Shown: positions 1 to 12,051, numbered from the stretch's first letter. The stretch is 64,000 bases of DNA from Lepisosteus oculatus (GCF_040954835.1 NC_090723.1:3668001-3732000), one strand, 5' to 3'. Notes: a model not told the origin generated them from the sequence alone. Translations and numbers: made by a program.

Positions 1-3000
1 CTTCCCAAAAGGAAGCTTCCCTTTATTCCCATTATTCCAACATGATGTATAACAGACACAGTACGGAGGCACTAACTAGTCAACAGCACACCCACTTTAC
101 AAATGCTGAGATACAAAAATGAATCCCCTGAAGACTAATCCATTTTGTATTTTTGCAGACCACAAAAAATCCTCAAGCAAACAGACTGATGGTAAATGGT
201 TTTCTACAAAAAAGAAAAGGCTGATGACATACAAATGTGAGGATATGGACTTATAAAGGCCTCTGAAGACACACTGTGCAAAACCTCTTTTTCTTCCACA
301 GATGGGTTTAAGTATCTGTGCAGCAGGGGATTTTCATTACCTGTGCAAACAGAACAGTTTGCCTCTGTTCGGGTTGCTCTTGAAGTTCTGGGCAGTGAGG
401 ACAGCCAGGTCCCGTAACAGATTAAGGTTGTTCTTTGATAAAAGCCAAAAAGAAAATATAATGTTAAATAATTGGAAAAACAGAAAGCAAAAGTGGGCTG
501 GGCAGAGACTTCCCTAGGATCCAATTGACACAGTCTCATACTTGCTTTGCAGACTTTAATGCCATCAATATGTTAAACCATTAATTAATGCAAGATGCTG
601 AGTAGAATTCCATCAGGTTAGTGCAAAAAAATAAATCTATTCTATACAAAAACATTTGTGTCTGCACTACAACAGCGCACAGTTAGTAACCAGCTAGTAA
701 CCAGATGTCAGTCACACGAGTAACCAGCTTCCAGCTTGTGATCAAAGATCAGCACCAGAATGAGCTGGATGATCCCCACACACTCTTGGGTCATTTAACT
801 AAATGCCCCTTTGGATGAAACACAGGCCTCCTTCCATCTGTAACTTCTTTGAGAAATTCTCTCTGTCTGCTTAAACCCTACTTGAACCCTGTATTTCCTA
901 TGTTGAATCTTTTAACTATTCAGTCCGTTGTTTTTCTCTTCTGATAAAATGGCTGGAGAGGAGCAAACTCAGTGAGGACGCAGGGAAACGAAGGCGCACA
1001 ACTGACTTACTTTCTGCAGCAGCTTGACGGACTTCTGCAGCTTGTCGACTGCTTCAACGTGCTCCTCTGCGCCCGTTCTGAAAGAAACGGCCTTGAGTGA
1101 GTGGACCTGACGAGGAAGATGGGGGCAATGACTCTGGGGATTGCTAGGTACCTGTATTCACAAAATACACGCACAACACACAAGCAGACCACATGCTGAC
1201 ATGGATAAAATTAACCCGCAAAACAAGACTGTCTTAGCAGAAGCATCTGGGGAGTTTTTTTACTCATCAAGACCACAGAATTACGGCAAATAAACTTTGT
1301 CAGGCAAAACAGTGTTCTGCTTTTCGATTGCTCAGATCACAAATTAATGACAAATACATTTTAAACAGCATTTGTTTCTGTACACTGATGAACCCATTGT
1401 TTCTTCTCAACCTGTGTCTTGAGGATGTGGAAGCATGCATGATCACAACCATTGCCAGTAATCCCTTATAAAATGCTTGGTGGTCCCTAGTGTCTCAACC
1501 AATTAGCATCCGTTCTGAAAGTCAGCTGAGGCCTATAATCCAGACATCACTGGTTTGAGCCCAGGCTATACCATAAGCAACTATAAACTGTAATCAAAAT
1601 TCATCAAGTAACAGAGAGTAATTGGCCGCATGCTGCTGGTGTTAGATGGTTTCAAGTTTGTCAGCGTGTCCTTGTTCAATGTAAAACCCAAGACTTGATG
1701 CCCAACCCTCATCAAGTTGCTCTTCCAATTATACAGGCATATCCCACAGTGCCCTACATGGTGAACGGTTCTGCAAAGAGTGCTTTTTCTGGAAGAAAGC
1801 TTCAACTGAGTTCTCCCTCCCATGCTGGTACAGGGTTAGAGACGTGAACCCTACTGATTAACGAGTGGTAAATCCAAACTGAGAAAAAAATCACTACCAA
1901 TTTCTTTTTCAAATGGAAAGGCCTCACTCCAGACAGCTCCTTTACTGGACGAACAGGACCAGAGTACATGCTCTTACTTGGTAACTGAACGCTTACTTGA
2001 GCAGGGAGGTCAGAGCTCTCTCGGTGTTATAGCTTCTGTCAGCGTATTTCAGAACCCTGTCTCCCGCCAGGAATATCACATTCGTTTTGTTCTTCTTTCC
2101 TTTCTCTGTCCCAAGAATTTTAATAACCTAAATTAAAAAATATATATTTTAGCGTTAGCACAATCTGCATGCCTTTACAGCAGCTGTTCGTATGAAAAGA
2201 AGCATCACGAGGCTACATTTTGCTAATGCAAGAACTGCTGACAACATTTGATGTGATTTTCTGTACCGTAAATCATGAGGCTTTGAAGCCAGGAAGAGCC
2301 TGCTTCACCCAGATGAATCACTAAGACCCTGGAGGAGGCGCTGGGGAATAAAGACCTCGGTACGCTGGTGCGTCTGACTGATGCCCCTTACCTGCAGGTG
2401 GCTGAGGTTCGACACGTGAGTACCGCAGCACATGTTGGCGTCGATCCCTTCGATGTCGATTATCCGAACCGGTCCTGCGTGGTCCTCCGGCAGGCCCCGG
2501 CTTCGTACCTGGGAGGACACAATACAAGGTCGCACGCAGGGCCTCTCGGCGAACTCGGGGAGACACGGTCCCTCTCCCCCCCCCCCATCCCAGCTCCTGA
2601 TTCACACCTTCTCCACGGCCGGGTCGTCGGGGGACAGGAGCTGCACCGTGACGGGGACGCAGGCTCGGATCTTCTCGTTCACGGCCTTCTCCAGGGCCTG
2701 CGCCTCTCCCGGCTTCATGGCGGCCGTGTCCAGCTCGATCACGCTGCGCTGGCGACCCAGCTCCCTGGCGCGCACACACACACACACCCCCATCACCGTG
2801 GATCACTACCTCGCCGCTCGAGTCTCTGCACATGCTGCTTCAGCCAGTAGCACAAAGGAAGTCTTCCCGGCCCTCTTCGGGCAACTTCCAGCGCTCGTCC
2901 CAGCAACACACACAGCCACAGAGCAACCTGGCCTCTGCAGTTCTGCGACACTTCGATCTTCACGGTACAATACTACCATATCAGCACAGCTTTGCCCCAG

Positions 3001-5854
3001 TACATTAGGGGGCCTTTCAACCCCCCACCTGGTCTAGTTACATAAATACAGATGTTGCTCCACTAAGTCACCCATGGGTGAGCTGCCCTACAAACTTCAT
3101 CATTAAGGAGGTATCTGTCATCTCTCAAAAGAGGCTAGCAGGGTATAGTCTCAATTCAGTTTCTGTCTAAATACTGCTTCTATACTGATATTCAACCTTC
3201 AATCTAATATTAAAGAATGGAAGAAACTTGGAGTGAGATTTTCCAGTTTTGGGGGGCAAAAAGTCAACATCAATTTGTATACAAATGAACAGATTGGCTC
3301 TCAATTGTGGCCAGTTTTGCTGTGGTATTACAACACTATGCGAGGGAGAGGGAGAGGTATTTATTTGATTTATGTATTTGTCCATTGGGATTCGTATGCA
3401 CATTGTTCTCTCAGGATGTACACTACCCAACAGACGTCACTTTCTCACAACACGCACAGCATATTACAGAATAGTAAATAATAAATAAAGACAGTACAAC
3501 AAAGCACAATAACATACTAAGGGTATAGAACAATAAAACAGAAAGGACAATAAATTAGTAAATAATAAATAAATGCTTACCAGGATGTAGTCTTGTACCC
3601 AAACATCGAGTCTGCAATGGCTGTGATTAAGTGCTGTCCTGAAATACATTTTTAAAAGAGAAAGGTTTACACAATGCATGTCATTTTGGTTATACATTGC
3701 CTTCAATGTCTGCAGTTAAGACGGAGTTTCCACATGTGTTATTTTACAAGTGGAGTGGCAATGTGTGCGTACGTCTGGAACAGCACTACGTGAGAATCAG
3801 GCCTGTGGACAGAAAATAAGCCACAAAGTGGAAAGAGAGCAATTCGTTTCTACTCCCGAGAATTATATAATACACTGGGAAATCCGGGAATTAGAATTCC
3901 CGCCTGTACTGAATTACATTACATTTCTAGATAACTAAAATTCCTTTGACAGCCTCAGGAGCACAGGTGGAAAGAATCTGACTCAGACCTTGATAATTCT
4001 ATTTCTCTACCAAACCAGTAAGGAGTACTTACAGTTCTAAAACTGCTCCTCAATGTGAAGACAGGGTTCTGTCCTAAAAACAGGACTGCACGTTTTCCTA
4101 CAGATGTACCGGCTGTAGAAAAAAAGGCCCACATTTCCATCTTGGGAAAATCTCACACTCAAGCTTGTCCTGCTCACCCGCAGAACTCCGAAAAGACCCC
4201 CGATCTCAGACTCGGGCAGCGGGTCGGAGAAGGACAGCCCCTGCCGTGGCCACAGGTCTCGAGGCGAGCGGTGGCCTCTCCGTACCTGAGTGCTGCTGCA
4301 TGTGGTCGAACCGTCTGTCCCAGTCCAGCTTCAGCCGCACGGAGGAGCCCTCCTCCAGAGGGGAGGCGACAAAGTGCACGGCCTCGGCGCCCTGGCGCGT
4401 CACCCGCAGCACCGGCACGCCCCCGATCAGCCCCCGGTCATCCGGCTGCACGGGACACACAGATGGGACAGGCCCACACGCGCTCATCAAGACAAAGGCT
4501 CAGCAAGACCAGAACACGGACAGCTCCCATGATGCCTGCTGCACGTATCGACCTGTCTAGCGATACAGTGCACGAGCTACCTCCAGACCGTGCTGCGCAG
4601 CCTCCACGTTAATTGCTGTGGCCAGGCACGAGCTGGACCCCGGGGTGGCTGGGAAATAAGCCGCCAGCACTTCAGAACCAACTTCAACGAGGACAGGATG
4701 AGGGCAGGATCGGTGGAGTCCAGGTGGCTTTTTCAATCAAGCAAAGCGAGCAAATCAGCTGAGAGCAAAGGCTCAACGTGACATTTCTGGCACACGTAGA
4801 AAAGAACTACGTCGCAAAAACACAGTAAAACACATTGAAAGCGGGTTACGATACAGCAGCCTCCCAAAACAGAGCTGCTTCTCCATATCCACTAAACGTT
4901 TAATAGCTTCCTGAACTCTTGCTCCATTAAAACACTCCCCAGCTCATCTCCGACATGTCGAGCTCCTCCCACTTGCTCAGGTCTAGCCAATTACAACACC
5001 GCAGGGCACACACTGACACAGACAGGCACCCTCTCACACCAGGGCTTGTTCTCCTAGAAGCTAATTAACCTACCAGCAGGGCTTTGGGGTGTGAGTGGAA
5101 ACCCATACGAACGCCGGGAAGAGAACATGCAAGCTCCACACGGACAGCACCGCAGGAAGTGGCCCCAGAGGGCCCAACAGTTAAGAGGCGCCCAGTGCTA
5201 ACCACTTCGTCACAAAGCAACCAAATGAAGATCACTCCACTGATCTGTTACCTTCCTAATCGTGTCAGTGCCTTATTAAGAACATACCCCCGTCCTGCCC
5301 TTCCTAAAGAGCACGGTTCGCCCACCTGTCCGCCTCCCTCGGGGAAGAGAACGGTGTCTTCCAGGGTGACATTAAAGCCCTTCACGGTCTCTTTTTTCCC
5401 ACTGTTGTCCAGTTTCAGCTCCGCGGGGCGGCAGGACACCACCGTGGTGGTGAACTGAAAATACAAGAAGGCAGCCGAGGACTCACACAAAGATGAGCAG
5501 CAAAATACTGTTTTCAGAGAGCAAAGAAATACGACAACTTGCTTTTCTTAGGTGCACACTCATGCGTAGTTAAAGATGCACATGTATGCGAAGTTAAAAT
5601 CGTTATTTAAAAAAACGTTTAAGCGAATTAACAAATTTAAGATCTCAAAATATTTAATATTGAACAAGCAAACATGATTTATATAGAAGAAATCTAGGTT
5701 AGCCGATTTTACATATTATTAAATGATGTAATTAAATAAGGACCGTACAAGAAGCGTAGAATACCGGTATTTCATTGAAAGTCAAAATACATCATGTGTA
5801 TGTTTGCTCTCCTACCTCTTGCAGGTAACAGTCCCTCTGACACTGAAAGGCCAT
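1..5854 (-). CDS. aarsd1: Alanyl-tRNA editing protein AARSD1 (AlaX type), 5' nine exons, truncated by the window edge
   Basis: Stand-alone trans-editing protein of the AlaX family; the family hydrolyses Ser or Gly mischarged on tRNA-Ala in the cytosol. Exons on the minus strand (high to low): 5854-5816, 5454-5326, 4445-4286, 3638-3581, 2764-2608, 2508-2392, 2127-1997, 1077-1011, 432-341. All have AG/GT borders and phases join without a gap. They encode about 316 residues; human AARSD1 has about 412, so roughly the last 95 residues lie left of base 1. The start is the ATG at 5854 (MAFQCQRDCYLQE), matching the vertebrate N terminus. Visible motifs are the editing-domain zinc ligands HMQQH (residues 104-108) and CCGTH (208-212), and the FPEGGGQ segment ending exon 2. 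The 58-nt exon at 3638-3581 (GQHLITAIADSMFGYKTTSW) is too short to show as an ORF. Upstream on the same strand is PTGES3L. Confidence 0.95.
2765..2790 (-). repeat. (TG)n tract forming the splice acceptor region of AARSD1 exon 5
   Basis: On the coding strand a short alternating TG run leads through GCGCGCC to the acceptor AG at 2766-2765, so the usual C/T-rich tract is replaced by alternating TG. TG or UG runs at 3' splice sites can bind TDP-43 or CELF-type proteins; that role is inferred here. Confidence 0.6.
5005..5215 (-). mobile_element. tRNA-type SINE fragment, family A, in AARSD1 intron 2
   Basis: Reverse complement of the dispersed element best seen complete at 32630-32948. The shared core reads (reversed) 'gttttcctccg...cagtcc' and the phrase for 'ggttaattagcttctgggaaaac'. 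This copy lacks the 3' end with the GGAT repeat tail and is diverged. Confidence 0.6.
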
Positions 5855-7211
5855 AGTTATCAGTGGTACAACGAAACAACAACCTCGAAGAACATGAAAT
5901 AACGACAAAAGTTAAGACTGCAGCAGCTGCTCCGGGCACGATACTTTCTGTGCCGTGTACGGAAAGCACATTGGGACAGTCTGTTTTTTCAAACGCTGGA
6001 TCGTGTCATTAGCAAGTGCTGTATATGTGATAGGTAGTGGATTTTATTAAAACGTTAGAAAATGTCACTGCAAGGTTTTTTAAAAATGTGTAAGAAATCA
6101 GTGCAATTTTTACCACCTGGTCACAAGGTCTTTGTGACTTATTATTTTAAAAAGTTCATGTATACAGTATTTTGAAATGTTTTTTATCTTGAACAGGGTG
6201 GGTGGAGCGGTTGTGAAAAAGATCCAATAACACTTTGAACTCGCTCTCACGTAGAAGATGTGTTTTTTCTTCTATTTAGTAGAAAAGGAAAAATATTGAT
6301 CCAAATTGCGTTAGGGTATCTTGTTATCAGATATCCAACCTTTCGTTCTTTTACCAATTGTTAATCATCTGCATCCATAAACTAAAGGTTTGTGAAGAGA
6401 CTTCCTGGCGATATTTTAAATCGGGACAATGAATGTGTGTTTTGTTGTTTTGAGTGTCTATTTTAAAGAGAACTGAGATTATGCAAATCTGAGTATGTTT
6501 CTTCTAGAAATAATCCCTTGAGTTATAAAGTCATTTAAAAAAAGATTGTAGTAAAAAAAGGAGTGAAAAGCATTTAGTTTTTGAATTTATTTGAATTGAA
6601 TCGAATGAAAAAAAACAGCCATTTTCTTTTGGTATTAATTTAATAAATGTTATAGAAAACAACTTGTCTGTACACAACCCGCCTACGATGATAAAAATAC
6701 ACAGCCTGCTGAAAAAAAAATCAAAGAAATTAAAGTTTGTGGGTGAGAGGGGTTTGACTTAAACTGTTTTTGCTATGTTCTTGTAGAATGTGTGTGTCAA
6801 AAAATGTAATGTATAAGAAGACAATGTTTTCTGACCACATGATTTAACAATGTAGATAGACAAAGTCATAATTCACACTTAACTTCTGCATTTTTCCGTG
6901 ATTACAAAAAAAAACTCTCATTGTCCAGCTCAAGCCTCCGTCGTCAGAGGTTAAAAGAGGGGATGTTCAAGTTTTCACTTCATTTCACTCAGGCCCTAAA
7001 TTATTTTAACAGACCTGTCATTTCCTCTATATGGCCTGTACTCTGATGTACAGTATGAGCCCCATTAGAGCATTGTATTCACATCTTATATAGGTATGCC
7101 ACACGTCAATTTAATGTTTTTGCATGTATTATATGGTATTGTTATTTATATTACACTGATTTACACATTTGTAAAATCCACTGGGTGTTTTATGTGCTCT
7201 GTATTCGTGTT
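5855..7211. other. AT-rich spacer between PTGES3L 3' end and AARSD1 exon 1
   Basis: No coding exon or recognisable repeat is seen. It must contain the AARSD1 promoter if AARSD1 has its own start. The 5' flank of AARSD1 is not CpG-rich and no TATA box or strong initiator stands out. Because AARSD1 and PTGES3L are head-to-tail, primary read-through transcripts would cross this stretch. Confidence 0.5.
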
Positions 7212-7217
7212 TTTATT
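7212..7217 (-). terminator. Candidate poly(A) signal AATAAA for PTGES3L
   Basis: Reads TTTATT on the plus strand, so AATAAA on the minus strand, about 350 nt past the proposed PTGES3L stop at 7564. Other minus-strand AATAAA copies lie further down at 6586-6591 and near 6044, so use of this one is only a guess. Confidence 0.35.
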
Positions 7218-7563
7218 GTTGTCTAAGTGGGGCAAAGGAAAATCTCCACTGTATGTGGGCAATAAAGTAGTTTCTGATAAAATGAAAAATCTCAAAGCAC
7301 AACTCACAGTCTGTATACCCTACAAAAGCAGTGTAAATTTACACCTTGCTCAAACTTGGAACAACACAGCATGTGTCTTATGAAACCAAGAATAGTACAA
7401 ACACCTGCTGTTTTTTTTTTAAAGAATAGGTGTAAAAAACGTCCTGACGCAGAGGCAGTGCAAGTACTTTCTTTCAGTCCGAACCAGCTCTGCACCCGAA
7501 GCCCAGTCTAGATAAAAGTGAACCTTTACTTTTTGCAGTATTGGCTGCGTCTTCACCAAAGAC

Positions 7564-10500
7564 TCAGTCATCCTGTAGAGAGAGAAGAATCAGTCATTCC
7601 GAAAAGCCGGCGCTGTGTTCTTACCCAGACGTAACTAAAATGTCCCCAGGGATAGCACACAAACAGATCCAGCCCCATGTGGCAGGCCTGTTTTCGGAGG
7701 GACTGTATTATAGGAGTCTGCCACAGGCCTCTAACTCTTGCACATAAGGGCAAGTACGTCTCAGGGGGTGTCTACGTTATAAATATCCAACCATTTTCTA
7801 ACTGCTTCTTCCAATTCAGGGTCATGGGGGAGCCAGAGTGTATCCCAGCAAGCAATGGGCATAAGGCAGGGTTCTCTTTGGACGGGATGTTAGTCCATCA
7901 CAGGGCACCCCCAGACACTGACATGCACACTCTCACACCAGGACCAACTTGCCCAGAAGCCAATTAATCTACCATGAGGTTGTTGGACTGTGGGAGGAAA
8001 GTGGGGCACATGGAGGAAACCCACTCAGAACACAGGGAGAACGTCCAGTTCCTGGGGTGCTATCCATACAGATGCTGTCCGCTGTGCCACCATGGCTGCC
8101 TGGCGGACAATTCCATTTTGTATTAAAAAAAATAACCCTAAACCTGCAAATTGGCTACTAATCTCTATGTGCAGTTGTGACAGAACCGAAATCATTCTGA
8201 TAACATTGCAATTCACCACAACCCGTGGAAAGTGAATAAGGAACAGGAAGTGTGCGAGACTCACATCGAGATCATCAAGGTCATCCATGGCAGGGGGTGG
8301 TCCACCTTTGCTCATGCCTCTAATCATCTGAGAGAGAGACCCAGGGGACAGGTTAGCCTTGGGGGTCCGGCAGGCAGGAGCTCTACAGAGGCTGGGTGGG
8401 GTTTAATGGACCCTAAAGTCTGTCACCAGCAGGTTCAAGACACCTTGAAATTTGATCCAACTTCTAGCTCTGTGCCCTCAATAGTAAAAAAGAGCTGTGC
8501 ACTGTGTCAACTTGTGATGACATTGTGATTAGCTGTTTCTGGACTTTTTTCATTCAGGTTTTGACTTTGATTAGGTGACCGAAGCCAGTGAGCCGAGTTT
8601 CACTTACGTCAATATATTTCTCGTACTCAGCCATGCCCTCCTCCTCCTCCTTCTCCCAGTCCCTCCAGTTATCAAAGTCCACGGACAACCAGCTGGGCTG
8701 TAGGACATCAGCAAAAATGGGTTATGGTTTGTGATCTGAGCAAGGCGGAATGAAGCTACTTCAGAGAAAATGGTCAGGCACTCTTTACCTTGCCCGAATC
8801 TTTTGTTAAGCGTGGCCAAGCTACACCTTCCTTTATTTTTCTCAGCATGACATTGATTGTCCGGTCATATTTCCTTTCTCTGGAGTCCTGGAGAGACGAC
8901 AGAAACATTAGACTGTGCTGACCGTGTGTGTCACTCAAGAATCAGAACCCCACTCTTGAAGCACAGGATGTAAGGTGGGGAGAGCTGTGCACCACTGAAA
9001 TGTTTCCCCACCTCATTTCCTCTCAGTCACCGCTGTTTGAAAAATACTTCCCACCATGTATAAATATTGTCTTAAGAGTTGCATCCATCAGAAAAGGATG
9101 CACTGAGGGGAAACACCAGCACTCCACTGTGCTCCCAAAAGGCCGTGACACCCCACTAACATGTCCCATGATCTTGAAAAGCAGATGGCACATCTTTAGT
9201 CATTATCCATTTGCAAATTATTAACTTTAACATTAACAAATTACTGTATTATACAGGAACATAGCCAACAGGATATAAACTCAGAGGACAAATGGATTGT
9301 TATAAATGCAGTAAAACTGTAGAGTCAAATGACAGGATTATTATGTTGTTACAATACACAAGATGTGCAAAATGTTTGTCTACTCACTTTTGGCTGGATT
9401 CTGTCATAGAAGTAAATCTCATTGTAGAGGTCAGTGTCATCCCCTGATTTACACCTGCCAAAGACATTTATTTAAACCAGTTATTTGATAAAATGTCAGA
9501 AACAGAACATATCAGACAATCTCTCTTCCATCTCAGCTAAAGAGTGAGGGAGCAGTATATTGAGAGCTGTTTTTTTCTTTCTGTTGCAGGGCAGTTATTA
9601 AGCTTCTTGTTGTTACATTGCAAATATTAGTTTTACAGGGCTATGTTTAATTTTCCAGTCCATATCTAGAACTAATCTAATTAATCATAAAGATTTAAAT
9701 GTAGAAGTTCCATCCAAAGCTATCCAAAAGGCAAATAAATGCAGAGAAGAAAAATGACATGTATGTTTTCCTTTACATAGAGCTTGGAAAATTAATTTAA
9801 ATCTGCTTCATAGAAAACAACTATAGCCCTGGAGCAAAGCTACAATCATTCTAGAAGTTCATTACCAGGCTTCTGAGATTCTGCTGATAGAAACTGAGTT
9901 ACAAGATGTATGCCGTTGTGAAGCAGGTCAATATTAAACTGTAATTTTAGAGTGTCTTCTGAAACACCGGAATCTACTTACCTGAATATCATTTTGTTCT
10001 CCTGTATATCAACTTGGACATCCTTGCTGTCTTCTACCAAGAAGTTGATGAACAGGTACTTTGCTCGATCAAACCATATTGCTCTTGCTGGTTGACTTAA
10101 GAATAAAAACAGACAAAAAGAGATACGAATTACTCCAAGTCATCAATACAGCTAACATTTCCCTACTTAATAACTAAGGGAATCTTCCTTACTGTCGTCA
10201 TGCTGTTGCAATTAACAACAAGTTTTCACAGTCAGTGTGGTTTCTACTTGCCTATACTGCACACATACACTTCTATTAGTGTGTGTGAAAGACTCTTTCT
10301 CAGTGTGGCACCAGGAAAACAAGATGTTCCCCACCCTGAACACAGATATCTGAAAACTACTACATGTTTGATTGCCATAGGTTTTTCTGTGAGATTTCCA
10401 ATTATGCTTTGAGCACGAGTATGGCAGAACAACTTTGCGTTCTAAGGGACTTCTAGAGTAGAAAGGCTCTGGGAAAGTGCTGCACACAGCAGTGGTGTTG

Positions 10501-10600
10501 TTGCCGTTCCGAGTGTGATATAAAAACCGAGCCTGCGAAGTCGGGGGGCCTACACGTCCAGTCGCACTTACCTGTTCTCCGGTCTGGTGATCTTGGACAT
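7564..10600 (-). CDS. ptges3l: PTGES3L, p23/CS-domain co-chaperone-like protein
   Basis: Paralogue of p23 (PTGES3), the HSP90 co-chaperone and cytosolic prostaglandin E synthase. Exons (minus): 10600-10572, 10095-9982, 9454-9388, 8887-8789, 8697-8608, 8327-8265, and tentatively 7572-7564. The first six give 154 residues in continuous phase. The CS/p23 fold spans about residues 12-115; the p23 signature WPRLTK and the following WLSVDFDNWRDWE are present. An acidic tail follows (MDDLDDLD). The start is the ATG at 10600 (MSKITRPEN), with a good acceptor for exon 2 at 10095. The last exon is uncertain: a C/T-rich acceptor ending CTACAG gives GAT GAC TGA, so the protein would end two Asp after exon 6. 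The Tyr that is Tyr9 in human p23 is Phe18 here. AARSD1 follows on the same strand, as in human. Confidence 0.92.
7783..8095 (-). mobile_element. tRNA-type SINE, family A, minus orientation, in the last PTGES3L intron
   Basis: Begins with the reversed tail ('ccattttctaactgcttcttccaattcagggt' type) and runs through the blocks for 'dispersed-repeat core' to a reversed head near 'gtgccaccatggctgcc'. Nearly full length. Same family as 5005, 15835, 20000 and 32630. Confidence 0.75.
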
Positions 10601-10759
10601 CTTTGCTGGACGGAGGACAATAAACACAACAGCAAAAAAAAAAACCCTCGAGCTGGACCTCACAGCAGTTCCTCAAAAGAAGAACTTAATTCCTGCTGCT
10701 TTCGCTTGCAAATCGGTGACCAACACCACACTCTTTATCTGTGGTCTCTGAGCTCTGGG

Positions 10760-10964
10760 CTATTTTTAGGCCCTCCTCCTACTGCTGTCAGCTGTTGTCC
10801 CCCTTTATAGCCCGTGTGTGGAACACCAAGGAACCACAGGGCACTTTCCAGAGCCTTCTCCAGCCAATCCCACCCCCCCTGCCCCTGGGACCCTCTGCAT
10901 CCCCAGTGCTGATTGGTCCTCTCGGTTGGCTGGTCCTGTCCTGTCCTGTCCGGGCAGACAGCTG
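10760..10964 (-). promoter_or_regulatory. Candidate muscle-type promoter of PTGES3L: MEF2 site, two CAGCTG E-boxes, TATA
   Basis: A perfect MEF2 consensus CTATTTTTAG sits at 10760-10769. CAGCTG E-boxes lie at 10789-10794 and 10959-10964. TATAAA on the minus strand is at 10809-10804. All lie 160-365 bases upstream of the PTGES3L start codon. MEF2 plus paired E-boxes is the classic signature of striated-muscle promoters. The true transcription start is not known. Confidence 0.5.
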
Positions 10965-11922
10965 TCTACCGAAGAACACTGCACCTGTGTGCAGACAGAG
11001 GAGCTGAAAGAATGCTGGAGCTGATCTTTTAAGTGTAGGGGATTCTAGAGCTGGAGAGGGGGGTGGGGCAGCCTTCCAAAGTGGGAAAAACTCCCACCTC
11101 AGAAGTGAAAATCCTCCTTCTCTCGTAGCCAGCGGGGCTCCAGATGGGCTCCAGCAACATGACTGGGTCTCCTGGAGTCTGCTCTAAATGCAAAGGTTCA
11201 TGCTTCACTGTTCATTCTCTCAAAGCCAAATATTCTGTCATCCCATAATGGGAACAGAGTAGGAAGCTGCTTTATTTATGACACTCGGTGCATCAGTGAT
11301 TATAACGCGCCCCTGTACTGGCTCTTGGTGTTTCACCGCCAGGGGGTGTTTCTGCTGCTCTAGGAGGGAGAGAGAGAGAGAAAAAACTGAGCGCAGCAGG
11401 TGTTTCCATACGCTAGCAAAATGGGAGAGAAACGGTTCGGGAAAATAATATTTCATTGATCGAGGCGTTACCTGACATGAGGCTTTTGTGACACATTTTA
11501 TCGCGGAGACGGTTTCGGGATATTTGCAGCAAAAGCGGACACCTGCTGCAACAGGGGTTTAAACGTCACGCTGTCGACTCGCGGCTTGTGCTGTTAAACA
11601 GTATATATCACTAAAGAGCTCTCCATGTCTCCGCTGATCCCAGGCCCGACATAAATAAGGATTGTTTCACGTGGCTTTGAATCTCAGTCACCGGGCTTAG
11701 AATGAAAGAAATGGTAGCACTGCAAATATTCACGATCAGTACAGCCCCACACCGCAGGCGCTGGGACGAACAGTGGGGATGTTTGAGAACAGGGTTAACA
11801 CGATGTGCACACCCGCTATTCACGCTGGCTGTCGTCTAGGCGACACGTAGAGATAAGGATTTAGGGCGCTGAACGGCGATACAGCACCGCTCCCAGCTTG
11901 TGCAGGCAGTGTGTGTAAACGC

Positions 11923-11969
11923 TGACGTCACCTTCGTCGGCTGCTACCGAGCCTCTTTCAAGATGGCGT
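11923..11969 (+). promoter_or_regulatory. RUNDC1 promoter elements: CRE palindrome and YY1-type AAGATGGCG
   Basis: TGACGTCA, a perfect CRE palindrome, is at 11923-11930. AAGATGGCG at 11960-11968 matches the YY1 motif common at the 5' ends of housekeeping genes. The CpG-rich first exon follows. The transcription start probably lies between these elements, but is not proven. Confidence 0.55.
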
Positions 11970-12051
11970 TACACCTGCTCGCCAGCTGGCGATGAGCAAA
12001 ACAAAACGTGACACGGAGGGGGGACCGAGCGCGCTGTTTTGTGGTTTTTAA
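11963..12051 (+). other. Two overlapping short upstream ORFs in the RUNDC1 leader
   Basis: uORF1 runs 11963-11995 (10 codons plus stop, strong AAGATGG context). uORF2 runs 11992-12051 (19 codons plus stop). They overlap as ATGA, so the stop of the first overlaps the start of the second. The main ATG follows at 12079. They matter only if transcription begins upstream of 11963. Confidence 0.45.

Noticed and set aside
2321-3037. Several 100-200 codon ORFs on both strands over AARSD1 exons 5 and 6
   Set aside because: They run through splice sites and the TG repeat. The homologous exon frame explains the region.
3887-3904. CGGGAATT-AG-AATTCCCG inverted repeat resembling a kappa-B pair
   Set aside because: Short, deep in an AARSD1 intron, and such 8-base arms occur often by chance.
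11336-11350. CTCF-like CCGCCAGGGGGTGTT
   Set aside because: Matches only 12 of 15 positions; too weak to list.
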